Part shown: positions 34,671 through 40,669 of the stretch, piece by piece | Numbering within the stretch: position 1 is the stretch's first letter | Layout of the letters: every line of letters starts with the position of its first letter | Assembly: GCA_018371275.1 (NCBI GenBank) | Contig: JAHALF010000014.1 | Location: forward strand, 1-40,669 | Reading direction: 5' to 3' | Length of the DNA: 40,669 nt | Source of the DNA: Clostridiales bacterium | GTDB taxonomy: Bacteria > Bacillota > Clostridia > Lachnospirales > CAG-274 | Made by a program: the position numbers and the translations under genes | Notes under the pieces: model-generated | Databases searched by the model: none | Seen by the model: the letters and a program-made list of their open reading frames with translations, nothing else | Told to the model about the DNA's origin: nothing

Positions 34671-35141
34671 ATGGGTATAAATAAACAAGATTATGTTGCA
34701 AAGATAGCCTCTGCTAGTCCATTAAAGTTAGTTATTATAAATTTTGAAATAATATTTGATTATTTAGAAGAAAGTAAAAAAGCTATAAATAATGAAAAAG
34801 AATTTGATTTTTATATATTAAAAGCTAGACAGTTTTTATCGGAGCTTAGATGTAGCTTAGATATGCAATATGAAATATCATCTTATTTGTTAACAATGTA
34901 TAACTATGTGGATAGACAATTAGCAAAGTTTTTATTTAGCAAAAAATTAGAAGACTTAGAAGAAGGTAAAAAAATTTTAAAAACTATAATGTCTGGTTTT
35001 GAAGGAATAGAAAATCAAGAAAAAGATAAAAGTTCTATAATGGAAAATACAGATACTATATATGCAGGACTTACATATGGTAAAGATGGAAGGTTGCAAG
35101 AATTTGTAGATATTAAAAATAATAAAGGGTTTAAAGCATAA
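34671..35141 (+). CDS. fliS: FliS-like flagellar export chaperone
   Basis: 156 residues, mostly helical, matching FliS: the N-terminal DYVAKIASASPLKLVIINFEIIFDYLEESKKAI and the central LKARQFLSELRCSLDMQYEISSYLLTMYNYVDRQL segment. FliS binds the flagellin C-terminus, prevents premature polymerisation and delivers it to the export gate. A C-terminal extension of about 45 residues (ending YGKDGRLQEFVDIKNNKG) goes beyond the minimal family length. It begins 9 bp after the flagellin stop, so the two are co-expressed. Confidence 0.8.
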   Translation: MGINKQDYVAKIASASPLKLVIINFEIIFDYLEESKKAINNEKEFDFYILKARQFLSELRCSLDMQYEISSYLLTMYNYVDRQLAKFLFSKKLEDLEEGKKILKTIMSGFEGIENQEKDKSSIMENTDTIYAGLTYGKDGRLQEFVDIKNNKGFKA

Positions 35142-35583
35142 AATAGATAAAATGTTTTTTATAATTTTAATATATTATTGTATTAAAAAGGAGTTATTTA
35201 TTTATACTTTCTATAAATATTAATTTTTTAATAACTTTAAATGATATTAATTTATTAGTATTTTTTTAAAATGGAGTTATAAAAAAATTTGATGTTAAAA
35301 ATTTAATATATAATTACCCACAATATAAAGTATTAGAAGATATAAACTTATTTAATTCTGCTAAAGTTGATATAGGTGGGTGTAGTGTTAGTTGGAATGA
35401 AGATTTAGACTGTTCAGAATATCAAATATGGAGAGATGATATAGATATACCATTAAATATTGATGACTTTAATAATTTTATTAAGTTTTATAATATAAAT
35501 ATGAAAGATAAATAGACATAATATAACTTTTACATTAAATATACCTATATATTTTTATTATTTTCTATAAAATTAAAATATAC
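35142..35583. other. intergenic stretch before rpsF
   Basis: About 440 bp without an intact gene. It holds a DUF2442 remnant (35196-35515) and then A+T-rich DNA up to the rpsF promoter. No terminator with a clear stem was found after the FliS-like gene. Confidence 0.6.
35196..35515 (+). pseudogene. DUF2442-family gene, inactivated
   Basis: From 35270 an open frame of 81 codons lacks any ATG, GTG or TTG start. Its product matches the DUF2442 pattern: NGVIKKFDVKNLI, then EDINLFNSAKVDIGGCSVSWNEDLDCSEYQIW. Upstream, the same frame continues the domain's N-terminal strand (DINLLVFF), but a TAA at 35267-35269 interrupts it, and no start codon follows the GGAG at 35190-35193. The end is a normal TAG at 35513-35515. 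DUF2442 proteins often pair with DUF4160 proteins in toxin-antitoxin-like loci; no partner is present here. Confidence 0.7.
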
Positions 35584-35612
35584 TTGCAATATGTTTAGAT
35601 ATATGATATAAT
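35584..35612 (+). promoter_or_regulatory. rpsF-ssb-rpsR promoter
   Basis: TTGCAA at 35584-35589, a 17-bp spacer and TATAAT at 35607-35612 with TG at 35604-35605 (extended -10). The start near 35619 gives a leader of about 58 nt. Confidence 0.85.
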
Positions 35613-35628
35613 TTTAAATTGGAAATAA

Positions 35629-35666
35629 TCCTTGTTCTCTTTTAAGAGAGCCAAAGTCCAAAAGGA
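35629..35666 (+). promoter_or_regulatory. candidate S6 (rpsF) leader structure
   Basis: An outer stem TCCTT (35629-35633) with AAGGA (35662-35666) would pair with part of the AAAGGAGG ribosome binding site. It encloses a small hairpin (CTCT/AGAG, 35637-35648) and the unpaired GCCAAAGTCC segment. Bacterial rpsF leaders are known to bind an S6:S18 complex that mimics the 16S site. The conserved CCG core of that motif is not clearly seen. Confidence 0.4.
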
Positions 35667-35676
35667 GGTGTAAAGA

Positions 35677-35964
35677 ATGAATAAATATGAATTAGCAGTT
35701 GTTGTTAAACCAACATTAGAAGAAGAAGCTCTTAAAGCAGAATTTGAAAGTGTTCAAGAAATTATCACTAAATTTGGTGGTAATATTGAAAAAGTTGATG
35801 ATTGGGGCAAACGTAAACTTGCTTACGAAATTAAAAAATTTAATGAAGGTTTTTATAACTTTATAACTTTTACAGCTAATAGCGAAACTCCAGTTGAAAT
35901 CGAACGTCGTATGCGTATTAAAGAAAACGTTCTTCGTTACTTAGTAGTTCGTCAAGAAGCTTAA
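35677..35964 (+). CDS. rpsF: 30S ribosomal protein S6
   Basis: 95-residue S6, which binds 16S rRNA in the platform together with S18. MNKYELAVVVKPTLEEEALKAEF, the VDDWGKRKLAYEIKKFNEGFYNFITF core and RRMRIKENVLRYLVVR are diagnostic. Start after AAAGGAGGTG. It heads the conserved rpsF-ssb-rpsR operon, so its leader may regulate all three. Confidence 0.98.
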   Translation: MNKYELAVVVKPTLEEEALKAEFESVQEIITKFGGNIEKVDDWGKRKLAYEIKKFNEGFYNFITFTANSETPVEIERRMRIKENVLRYLVVRQEA

Positions 35965-35981
35965 TTTTGTGAGGTGCTTTT

Positions 35982-36458
35982 ATGAATAAGGTTATAATAT
36001 CTGGTAGACTTACTAGAGATCCAGAAATAAGGTATTCCCAAAGTTCAGAACCAATAGCTGTTACACGTTTTAGTGTAGCTGTTAATCGCCGCTTTAAAAA
36101 AGAGGGTGAGCCAGACGCAGATTTTATAAATTGTGTTTCTTTTGGTAAGACTGCAGAGTTTATCAGCAAATATTTTACTAAAGGTAAGATGATAGGAATT
36201 GTTGGTTCTATTAGAACAAATTCTTGGATGGATAGTGCTACTGGACAAAAACGTTTTTCTACAGATGTTCAAGTAGAAGAAGCAGAGTTTTTAGAAAGTA
36301 AGGCAGCTTCCGAAAGTTACCAACAAGAAAGTATGCCTAAAAATAATATGTCTAATGAACAATACACAATGGACAATAACCCACAAAATAATATGCATCA
36401 AAATGAGGATTTCTATAGTATAGAAACAAGTGTAGATGATGATAATCTACCATTTTAA
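35982..36458 (+). CDS. ssb: single-stranded DNA-binding protein
   Basis: 158 residues: an N-terminal OB-fold (MNKVIISGRLTRDPEIRYSQ, VNRRFKK, FINCVSFGKTAEFISKYFTKGKMIGIVGSIRTNSW), an intrinsically disordered Asn/Gln-rich linker (about 110-147) and the acidic C-terminal tip DDDNLPF that binds partner proteins. Located 17 bp after rpsF and 35 bp before rpsR. Confidence 0.97.
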   Translation: MNKVIISGRLTRDPEIRYSQSSEPIAVTRFSVAVNRRFKKEGEPDADFINCVSFGKTAEFISKYFTKGKMIGIVGSIRTNSWMDSATGQKRFSTDVQVEEAEFLESKAASESYQQESMPKNNMSNEQYTMDNNPQNNMHQNEDFYSIETSVDDDNLPF

Positions 36459-36493
36459 TAATTTCGTATTAAGTTTATAAGGAGGTAAAACCA

Positions 36494-36724
36494 ATGATTA
36501 ACAAAAAACGTGGTAAAAGAAAAAAACGTGTTTGTGCTTTTTGTGCTGAAAAAGTAGATTTTGTTGATTACAAAGATACTGCTAAGCTTAAAAAATATAT
36601 TTCTGAAAGAGGAAAAATATTACCTAGAAGAATAACTGGCAATTGTGCTAAGCATCAGAGAGTTTTAACATTAGCTATTAAAAGAGCTAGACACGTTGCT
36701 TTACTTGCATATACACAAGATTAA
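36494..36724 (+). CDS. rpsR: 30S ribosomal protein S18
   Basis: 76 residues, binding partner of S6. The zinc-binding form is retained: C14-x2-C17 near the N-terminus (RVCAFCAEK), with C51 and H54 in NCAKHQR as further ligands. The core FVDYKDTAKLKKYISERGKILPRRITG is standard. Ribosome binding site GGAGG. Last gene of the operon, followed by a terminator. Confidence 0.97.
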   Translation: MINKKRGKRKKRVCAFCAEKVDFVDYKDTAKLKKYISERGKILPRRITGNCAKHQRVLTLAIKRARHVALLAYTQD

Positions 36725-36728
36725 TTTT

Positions 36729-36754
36729 TAAGGCTAGCTTAAGCTAGTCTTTAT
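36729..36754 (+). terminator. rpsR terminator
   Basis: AAGGCTAG pairs with CTAGTCTT (one wobble) around CTTAAG, followed by TTATTTATT. Confidence 0.75.
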
Positions 36755-36814
36755 TTATTATGTACTTAAAATATTACTTTTTATTATTTTATTTTTTATA
36801 ATAGTTATCTATTA

Positions 36815-36847
36815 TATATATAATTATATACTATATATAATTATATA
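36815..36847. repeat. A/T-only tandem repeat upstream of the comFB-like promoter
   Basis: TATATATAATTATATA occurs at 36815-36830 and 36832-36847 (17-bp period), in a run made only of A and T apart from one C. It ends about 16 bp before the -35, where UP elements or other bent DNA would lie. Confidence 0.6.
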
Positions 36848-36862
36848 ATATATATATTAGTA

Positions 36863-36891
36863 TTGAAAAAATAGACAAAATATGCTATAAT
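36863..36891 (+). promoter_or_regulatory. promoter of the comFB-like/aroK operon
   Basis: TTGAAA at 36863-36868, 17-bp spacer, TATAAT at 36886-36891, with TGC just before the -10 (extended -10). Confidence 0.8.
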
Positions 36892-36925
36892 ATATCAAAT
36901 ACTATTTATAAAGGAGGATTTTCAT

Positions 36926-37213
36926 ATGGAAAGTAAGGTACAAATTAAAAACTATATGGAAAACTTAGTAGCTAATCAATTGGAAAGTATTATGAAAAAG
37001 AATAATTATCCTTGTTTTTGTGATATATGCAAGGCAGATATTACTGCATTGGCTCTTAATCACCTTCCAGCACAATACTGTACAACAGAAAAAGGTGATC
37101 GCTATGCAAAGCTTAATTCATATGAATATCAGAGTATTATAGATGTTGTTACAGCTATAACTAATGCTATAGAGATTGTCGAAAAACATCCAAGACATAA
37201 TATTAATGAGTAA
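36926..37213 (+). CDS. ComFB-family protein (late competence development family)
   Basis: 95 residues matching the ComFB family: an N-terminal helix (NYMENLVANQLESIM), then YPCFCDICKADITALALNHLPAQYC with Cys30, Cys32, Cys35 and Cys52 as likely zinc ligands, and a C-terminal helix. The family is named from the Bacillus comF operon. Cyanobacterial members have been reported to bind cyclic dinucleotides. Whether this one does is an inference. It has its own promoter and AGGAGG, and its last 8 bp overlap aroK, so the two are translationally linked. No competence genes are nearby. Confidence 0.82.
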   Translation: MESKVQIKNYMENLVANQLESIMKKNNYPCFCDICKADITALALNHLPAQYCTTEKGDRYAKLNSYEYQSIIDVVTAITNAIEIVEKHPRHNINE

Positions 37214-37724
37214 AAAGAATGTTATATTAATAGGCTTTATGGGCTGCGGTAAAACGACTGTTGGTAGAGAACTTGCTAAAAAACTTAATTTTCGTTTCAT
37301 AGATACAGATTATATGGTCCAAAAAGAAGAAAGTAAATCAGTAGAAAAAATTTTTGATGTATTTGGTGAGCAATATTTTAGAGAAATAGAAAAAAACGTT
37401 TGTTATAAAGCTTCTAATTTTAAGAATTGTGTTATTTCTACTGGTGGTGGCATTATTAAACATGAAGAAAATATCGCAAATTTGAGAAAGACAGGTATTA
37501 TAATATATCTTAGAGCTACGCCAGAAAGAATATATGAAAATCTAAAATATGATAATAGGAGACCTTTATTGAAAAATAAGGACAAGTTTCAGGCTATATG
37601 TGATTTATTGGATAAGAGAGTTCATTTATATGAAAAATATGCAGACATTACAATTGATATAAATGATAATTCTCCGTTTATTTTAGCAAAAATTATAAAA
37701 AATAATGTAAAAAGTATATTATAA
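37206..37724 (+). CDS. aroK: shikimate kinase
   Basis: Phosphorylates shikimate in the pathway to chorismate and aromatic amino acids. 172 residues: P-loop GFMGCGKT (10-17), FIDTDYMV (Asp for Mg/shikimate), FGEQYFREIE, STGGGIIK (shikimate-binding GGG) and the RRPLL lid Arg. The start is the ATG at 37206, in ATGAGTAA overlapping the stop of the ComFB-like gene. An in-frame TTG at 37176 would add a non-conserved leader. No strong ribosome binding site precedes it, which agrees with translational coupling. Confidence 0.93.
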   Translation: MSKKNVILIGFMGCGKTTVGRELAKKLNFRFIDTDYMVQKEESKSVEKIFDVFGEQYFREIEKNVCYKASNFKNCVISTGGGIIKHEENIANLRKTGIIIYLRATPERIYENLKYDNRRPLLKNKDKFQAICDLLDKRVHLYEKYADITIDINDNSPFILAKIIKNNVKSIL

Positions 37725-37774
37725 AAAAATAATTAAATAATAAATATAACTTAACTTTAAGGAGGAAATTTTAG

Positions 37775-38335
37775 ATGATTTCAGCTGGTGATTTTAGAAA
37801 TGGTGTTACAATAGAGTATGAGGGAGATATATTTGTTATATTGGAATTCCAGCATGTTAAGCCTGGTAAAGGTGCAGCTTTTGTTAGAACAAAAATTAAA
37901 AATCTTGTTACAGGTGCTGTTGTAGAAAAGACTTTTAGACCTTCAGAAAAAATGGGAAGAGCCCATATTGATAGAAAAGATATGAGTTATTTATATAATG
38001 ATGGAGAGCTTTATCATTTTATGGATAATGAAAGCTATGAACAAATAGCTGTTAATGCATCAGAGGTTGGTGATACTTTAAAATTTGTTAAAGAAAATGA
38101 AATTGTAAAAGTTCTTTCTTATAATGGTAATGTTTTTGGTATAGAGCCTCCTTTATTTGTTGAGCTTGAAATTATAGAAACAGAGCCAGGATTTAAAGGT
38201 GATACTGCAACAGGTGCTACAAAACCAGCTGTTGTAGAAACAGGTGTTTCTGTAAATGTACCTTTATTTTTAGAACAAGGGGAAAAAATTAAGATAGATA
38301 CTCGTACAGGAGAATATTTAGGAAGAGCTAATTAA
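37775..38335 (+). CDS. efp: translation elongation factor P
   Basis: Relieves ribosome stalling at polyproline. 186 residues, three beta-barrel domains. The loop that reaches the peptidyl-transferase centre reads KPGKGAAFVR with Lys32 at the tip, the residue modified in many bacteria; the modification type cannot be told. The C-terminal domain has VPLFLEQGEKIKIDTRTGEYLGRA. Start after AAGGAGG, 50 bp after aroK; a terminator follows. Confidence 0.98.
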   Translation: MISAGDFRNGVTIEYEGDIFVILEFQHVKPGKGAAFVRTKIKNLVTGAVVEKTFRPSEKMGRAHIDRKDMSYLYNDGELYHFMDNESYEQIAVNASEVGDTLKFVKENEIVKVLSYNGNVFGIEPPLFVELEIIETEPGFKGDTATGATKPAVVETGVSVNVPLFLEQGEKIKIDTRTGEYLGRAN

Positions 38336-38351
38336 TCTTTTAATATAAAAT

Positions 38352-38388
38352 AAAAAAAGCTATATGTGGATAACATATAGCTTTTTTT
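38352..38388 (+). terminator. efp terminator with a DnaA box in its loop
   Basis: 15-bp arms AAAAAAAGCTATATG / CATATAGCTTTTTTT around TGGATAA. The junction of left arm and loop spells TGTGGATAA at 38365-38373, a perfect DnaA box. Confidence 0.9.
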
Positions 38389-38455
38389 ATTAGTAATATT
38401 TATCAACAATATTAAATAAGTATAATATTATGTTTATAAGAAAGTCAATTAAAAC

Positions 38456-38494
38456 TTATCAACAGTTGACAAAAATAGTATAAAATGATATACT
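38456..38494 (+). promoter_or_regulatory. zupT promoter with overlapping DnaA-box-like motif
   Basis: TTGACA at 38466-38471, 17-bp spacer, TATACT at 38489-38494, with TGA before the -10. TTATCAACA at 38456-38464 abuts the -35, and a second copy lies at 38400-38408. Confidence 0.8.
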
Positions 38495-38533
38495 TTCAAA
38501 AAAAGTTAGCTAAGACTAACAAAGGAGGTAACT

Positions 38534-39319
38534 ATGGAAAAATATTTTTTTGCTTTTTTATTAACTTTAATAGCCGGATTGAGTACAGGTATAGGAAGTA
38601 TTATTTCACTTTTAACTAAAACTACTAATAAAAAGTTTCTATCTGTTAGTTTAGGTTTTTCAGCAGGTGTTATGATATATGTATCTATGATAGAGATATT
38701 TTTTAAGGCTAAAGAGAATCTTGTTTTGGAATTGGGGGAAAAAATAGGTTATATAGTAACAACTGTATCGTTCTTTTTAGGTATGTTATTTATAGCTATT
38801 ATAGACAAATTAATACCATCTGATGAAAATCCTCATGAGATACAAAATACTAAAGATAAAAATAATAAAAAGTTGGCTCGTATGGGGTTATTTACCGCTT
38901 TAGCAATAGCAATACACAATTTTCCAGAGGGTCTTGCAACCTTTGTATCGGCTTTACAAGAGCCTAGTTTAGCTATACCTATTGTTGTAGCAATAGCTAT
39001 ACATAATATACCAGAGGGCATAGTAGTATCTGTTCCTATATATTATGCAACATGTTCTAAGAAAAAGGCTTTTGTGTATTCATTTTTATCTGGTTTATCA
39101 GAGCCAGTTGGTGCAATAATTGGTTGGTTATTGTTAATGCCTATAATGAATAATATAGTTTTTGGAGTCATTTTTGCTATGGTTGGAGGAATTATGGTAT
39201 TTATATCTTTTGATGAGCTTTTGCCTAGTGCTAGAGAATATGGAGAACACCATTTATCAATATATGGTTTAATATTTGGTATGGTTGTTATGGCTATTAG
39301 TTTGATATTATTTGTATGA
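38534..39319 (+). CDS. zupT: ZIP-family metal transporter ZupT
   Basis: Inner-membrane uptake permease for zinc and perhaps other divalent metals, 261 residues with eight predicted helices. The two metal-binding helices carry HNFPEGLATF and HNIPEGIVVS, the ZIP signature, and a cytoplasmic loop between helices 3 and 4 is charged (PSDENPHEIQNTKDKNNKK). A small inverted repeat GTTAG/CTAAC lies between promoter and AGGAGG and could be a metal-regulator site, but it is too short to assign. Single-gene unit. Confidence 0.9.
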   Translation: MEKYFFAFLLTLIAGLSTGIGSIISLLTKTTNKKFLSVSLGFSAGVMIYVSMIEIFFKAKENLVLELGEKIGYIVTTVSFFLGMLFIAIIDKLIPSDENPHEIQNTKDKNNKKLARMGLFTALAIAIHNFPEGLATFVSALQEPSLAIPIVVAIAIHNIPEGIVVSVPIYYATCSKKKAFVYSFLSGLSEPVGAIIGWLLLMPIMNNIVFGVIFAMVGGIMVFISFDELLPSAREYGEHHLSIYGLIFGMVVMAISLILFV

Positions 39320-39327
39320 TTTTAGTT

Positions 39328-39366
39328 AAAAATAAAAAGAGTAACATATTTACTCTTTTTATTTTT
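39328..39366. terminator. bidirectional terminator between zupT and serS
   Basis: AAAAATAAAAAGAGTAA / TTACTCTTTTTATTTTT with a five-base loop, between convergent genes. Confidence 0.9.
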
Positions 39367-39397
39367 AAAATTAAAAAATTATTAATAAAATTGTTTT

Positions 39398-40420
39398 TTA
39401 TCCAATTTTGTTAATGCCACCCATGTACTGAACTAAAACATCAGGTATAATAATGCTACCATCTTCTTGTTGGAAGTTTTCTAATATAGCAGATACAGTT
39501 CTACCAATAGCAAGACCACTACCATTTAATGTGTGTACCAATGTGGCTTTATCTTTAATGTTATCTTTAAATTTTATGTTAGCACGTCTAGCTTGAAAAT
39601 CTTCAAAGTTAGAACAACTAGAAATTTCTACATATCTATTATAGCTTGGTAACCATACCTCTATATCATAAGTCATAGCAGAGCTAAATCCTAAATCTCC
39701 ACCACAAAGTCTTACAACCCTATAAGGAAGATTTAAAAGTTTTAATATATTTTCAGCATCATTTGTAAGTTTTTCTAATTCTTCATAAGATTTTTCTGGT
39801 CTAGTAAATTTAACTAATTCTACTTTGTTAAATTGATGTTGACGTATAAGACCTCTTGTATCACGTCCAGCAGAGCCAGCTTCAGCTCTAAAGCAAGCAG
39901 TAAAAGCACAATGATTAATAGTTAAATTGCTACCATCTAATATTTCATCTCTATAAAGGTTAGTAACAGGCACTTCTGCTGTTGGAACAAGATAATAGCC
40001 ATTATTAGATATTTTAAACATATCTTCTTCAAATTTTGGTAACTGGCCAGTGCCATACATACTGTCTTTATTAACCATTTGAGGAGGCATAATTTCTATA
40101 TATCCGTGTTTTTCTATGTGAGTATCTAACATAAAGTTTATTAAGGCTCTTTCTAACCTAGCCCCAAGACCTTTATATACTGTAAATCTAGCACCAGTTA
40201 TTTTTCCAGCACGCCCAAAGTCTAATATATCGTGTTGTTCGCCTAAATCCCAATGAGGTTTTGGTTCAAATGAAAAGTTTCTAGGTTCACCCCATTTTCT
40301 AATTTCTTCATTTTGTGTATCATCCACACCTTCAGGCACTTTTTCATTAGGTGTATTAGGTATGCTGTATAAAAGAGTTTTTATTTCTTCATCTTCGGCA
40401 ATAGCCTTCTTTTGAACCAC
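39398..40420 (-). CDS. serS: seryl-tRNA synthetase, 5' end missing
   Basis: Class II synthetase charging tRNA-Ser. The catalytic core is intact: TVYKGLGARLERALINFML, motif 2 FRAEAGSAGRDTRGLIRQHQF, and motif 3 NGSGLAIGRTVSAILENFQ. What is missing is the first 85 or so residues, the long antiparallel coiled-coil arm that holds the tRNA-Ser variable arm; the homologous sequence begins only at about AIAEDEEIKTLLYSIPN. At about 40410 the sequence switches to a G+C-rich segment that begins with a hairpin. The frame stays open to about 40490 but codes for nothing recognisable. Either an insertion, a deletion or a chimeric join removed the 5' end. A GTG at 40418-40420 has no evident ribosome binding site. 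Confidence 0.9.
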   Translation of the reverse strand: MVQKKAIAEDEEIKTLLYSIPNTPNEKVPEGVDDTQNEEIRKWGEPRNFSFEPKPHWDLGEQHDILDFGRAGKITGARFTVYKGLGARLERALINFMLDTHIEKHGYIEIMPPQMVNKDSMYGTGQLPKFEEDMFKISNNGYYLVPTAEVPVTNLYRDEILDGSNLTINHCAFTACFRAEAGSAGRDTRGLIRQHQFNKVELVKFTRPEKSYEELEKLTNDAENILKLLNLPYRVVRLCGGDLGFSSAMTYDIEVWLPSYNRYVEISSCSNFEDFQARRANIKFKDNIKDKATLVHTLNGSGLAIGRTVSAILENFQQEDGSIIIPDVLVQYMGGINKIG

Positions 40421-40437
40421 TCGCCTAGCGAGTGGTT
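40415..40437. repeat. hairpin at the serS junction
   Basis: AACCACTCGC / GCGAGTGGTT, perfect 10-bp arms with CTA in the loop, followed by TTTTA on the plus strand. It marks the point where serS homology ends and the base composition changes. Confidence 0.8.
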
Positions 40438-40450
40438 TTACATCACAATA

Positions 40451-40490
40451 AAATGCACAGAATCCAAATGGACTCTGTGCATTTTTTATT
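40451..40490 (-). terminator. terminator of the glycosylase-like gene
   Basis: AAATGCACAGAATCC and GGACTCTGTGCATTT form a 15-bp stem with one wobble and an AAAT loop. It lies immediately after the stop of the minus-strand glycosylase fragment; the T-run appears on both strands. Confidence 0.85.
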
Positions 40491-40669
40491 TAACCGCTTG
40501 GGCAATCACACGGTATGCCTCTATCAGCCGTTCCTTTGACCACGCCGCATTTGCAGGACTGGTAGATGGCAGACAAACGGCTGCGATCCCCGTCCTAGGC
40601 TGGCATAATTTGGTATAATATGGTTGTGACGGTTATGCCTTTTCTATCGGTATGGGTCACAACATTCAT
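40486..40669 (-). pseudogene. C-terminal fragment of a DNA-deoxyinosine/uracil-DNA-glycosylase-like gene
   Basis: The minus strand codes for CQPRTGIAAVCLPSTSPANAA followed by a WSKERLIEAYRV segment, then a stop at 40486-40488. LPSTSPANAAWS is a hallmark of the C-terminus of the small DNA-deoxyinosine glycosylase family (uracil-DNA-glycosylase superfamily). The matching upstream residues (DRKGITVTTILY) are in another frame, so a one-base shift lies at about 40612-40622; an in-frame stop also occurs further upstream. The rest of the gene is off the edge. The segment is about 50% G+C against roughly a quarter elsewhere. Confidence 0.65.

Noticed and set aside
38497..38520. DtxR/MntR-type operator before zupT
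   Set aside because: GTTAG-CTAAGA-CTAAC has only 5-bp arms and the wrong centre spacing for a DtxR-type box.
40412..40618. 68-residue plus-strand open frame at the right edge
   Set aside because: It runs across the junction hairpin, the terminator and the antisense of the glycosylase motif, so it is a shadow.
1..40669. CRISPR array, insertion sequence or prophage
   Set aside because: No regularly spaced repeats, transposase or phage genes were seen; the only repeats are the walJ/rlmH duplicate, the zinc-ribbon paralogues and short A/T repeats.
1..40669. tRNA genes
   Set aside because: No T-arm GGTTC-AATCC-type sequence with a matching acceptor stem was found on reading the intergenic regions.

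Overview
The window reads as a chromosomal segment of a very A+T-rich, spore-forming, probably anaerobic Bacillota, most likely a clostridium of the Lachnospirales type. The reasons are the germination protease GPR, a two-cluster ferredoxin, AsnA, flagellin with FliS, an SLH-domain surface protease, DUF4446 next to ParB, clean TTGACA-17-TATAAT promoters and AGGAGG ribosome binding sites. The species cannot be named from the sequence alone. The window contains the replication origin (oriC around dnaA) and two parS sites.

Layout. 1-200: promoter and leader of an rRNA operon on the minus strand that runs off the left edge at the expected 5' end of 16S rRNA. 211-4186: gpr (-), rpsT (+), aldose epimerase and asnA (-), ferredoxin (-). 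4380-10658: a MarR regulator (+), then on the minus strand a secreted S41/SLH protein, a decayed duplicate of rlmH plus a piece of walJ, an unknown 197-residue protein, rlmH, walJ and murA. 11002-13274: an OPA-type MFS transporter and a PHP phosphoesterase (+). 13332-15926: argS and a lipid kinase (-). 16117-17819: three tandem zinc-ribbon/membrane proteins (+). 17856-20896: two parS sites, parA, parB, DUF4446 and a BirA-type-operator-controlled bioY (+). 20943-24505: prs, glmU and a membrane-anchored C39-like peptidase (-). 24506-33654: oriC, dnaA, dnaN, S4-domain protein, recF, gyrB, gyrA (+). 33792-35515: flagellin, FliS-like chaperone and a dead DUF2442 gene (+). 35677-39319: rpsF-ssb-rpsR, comFB-like-aroK, efp, zupT (+). 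39398 to the right edge: serS (-), which loses its N-terminal arm at about 40410, where the sequence changes abruptly to about 50% G+C and carries the tail of a DNA-deoxyinosine-glycosylase-like gene.

How it fits together. The centre is the replication, segregation and topology hub: DnaA and two perfect DnaA boxes on an 18-bp inverted repeat, the sliding clamp, RecF, both gyrase subunits, and ParA/ParB with adjacent parS. Around it sit housekeeping genes for translation, nucleotide and cell-wall precursors. Genes right of oriC are nearly all on the plus strand and most long genes left of it are on the minus strand, as expected for co-orientation with replication.

The most unusual points are the truncated serS with its foreign flank, the tandem-duplication scar of walJ/rlmH around an unknown gene, the regulatory-looking rpsT leader with two copies of a 10-mer, DnaA-box-like motifs outside oriC (including a perfect box in the loop of the efp terminator), the three-gene zinc-ribbon membrane family beside parS, and a ComFB-like protein overlapping aroK. 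No CRISPR array, insertion sequence or tRNA gene was seen. I found no convincing wholly new multi-gene system; the three-gene zinc-ribbon cluster and the unknown protein at 7216-7809 are the best candidates for undescribed biology.
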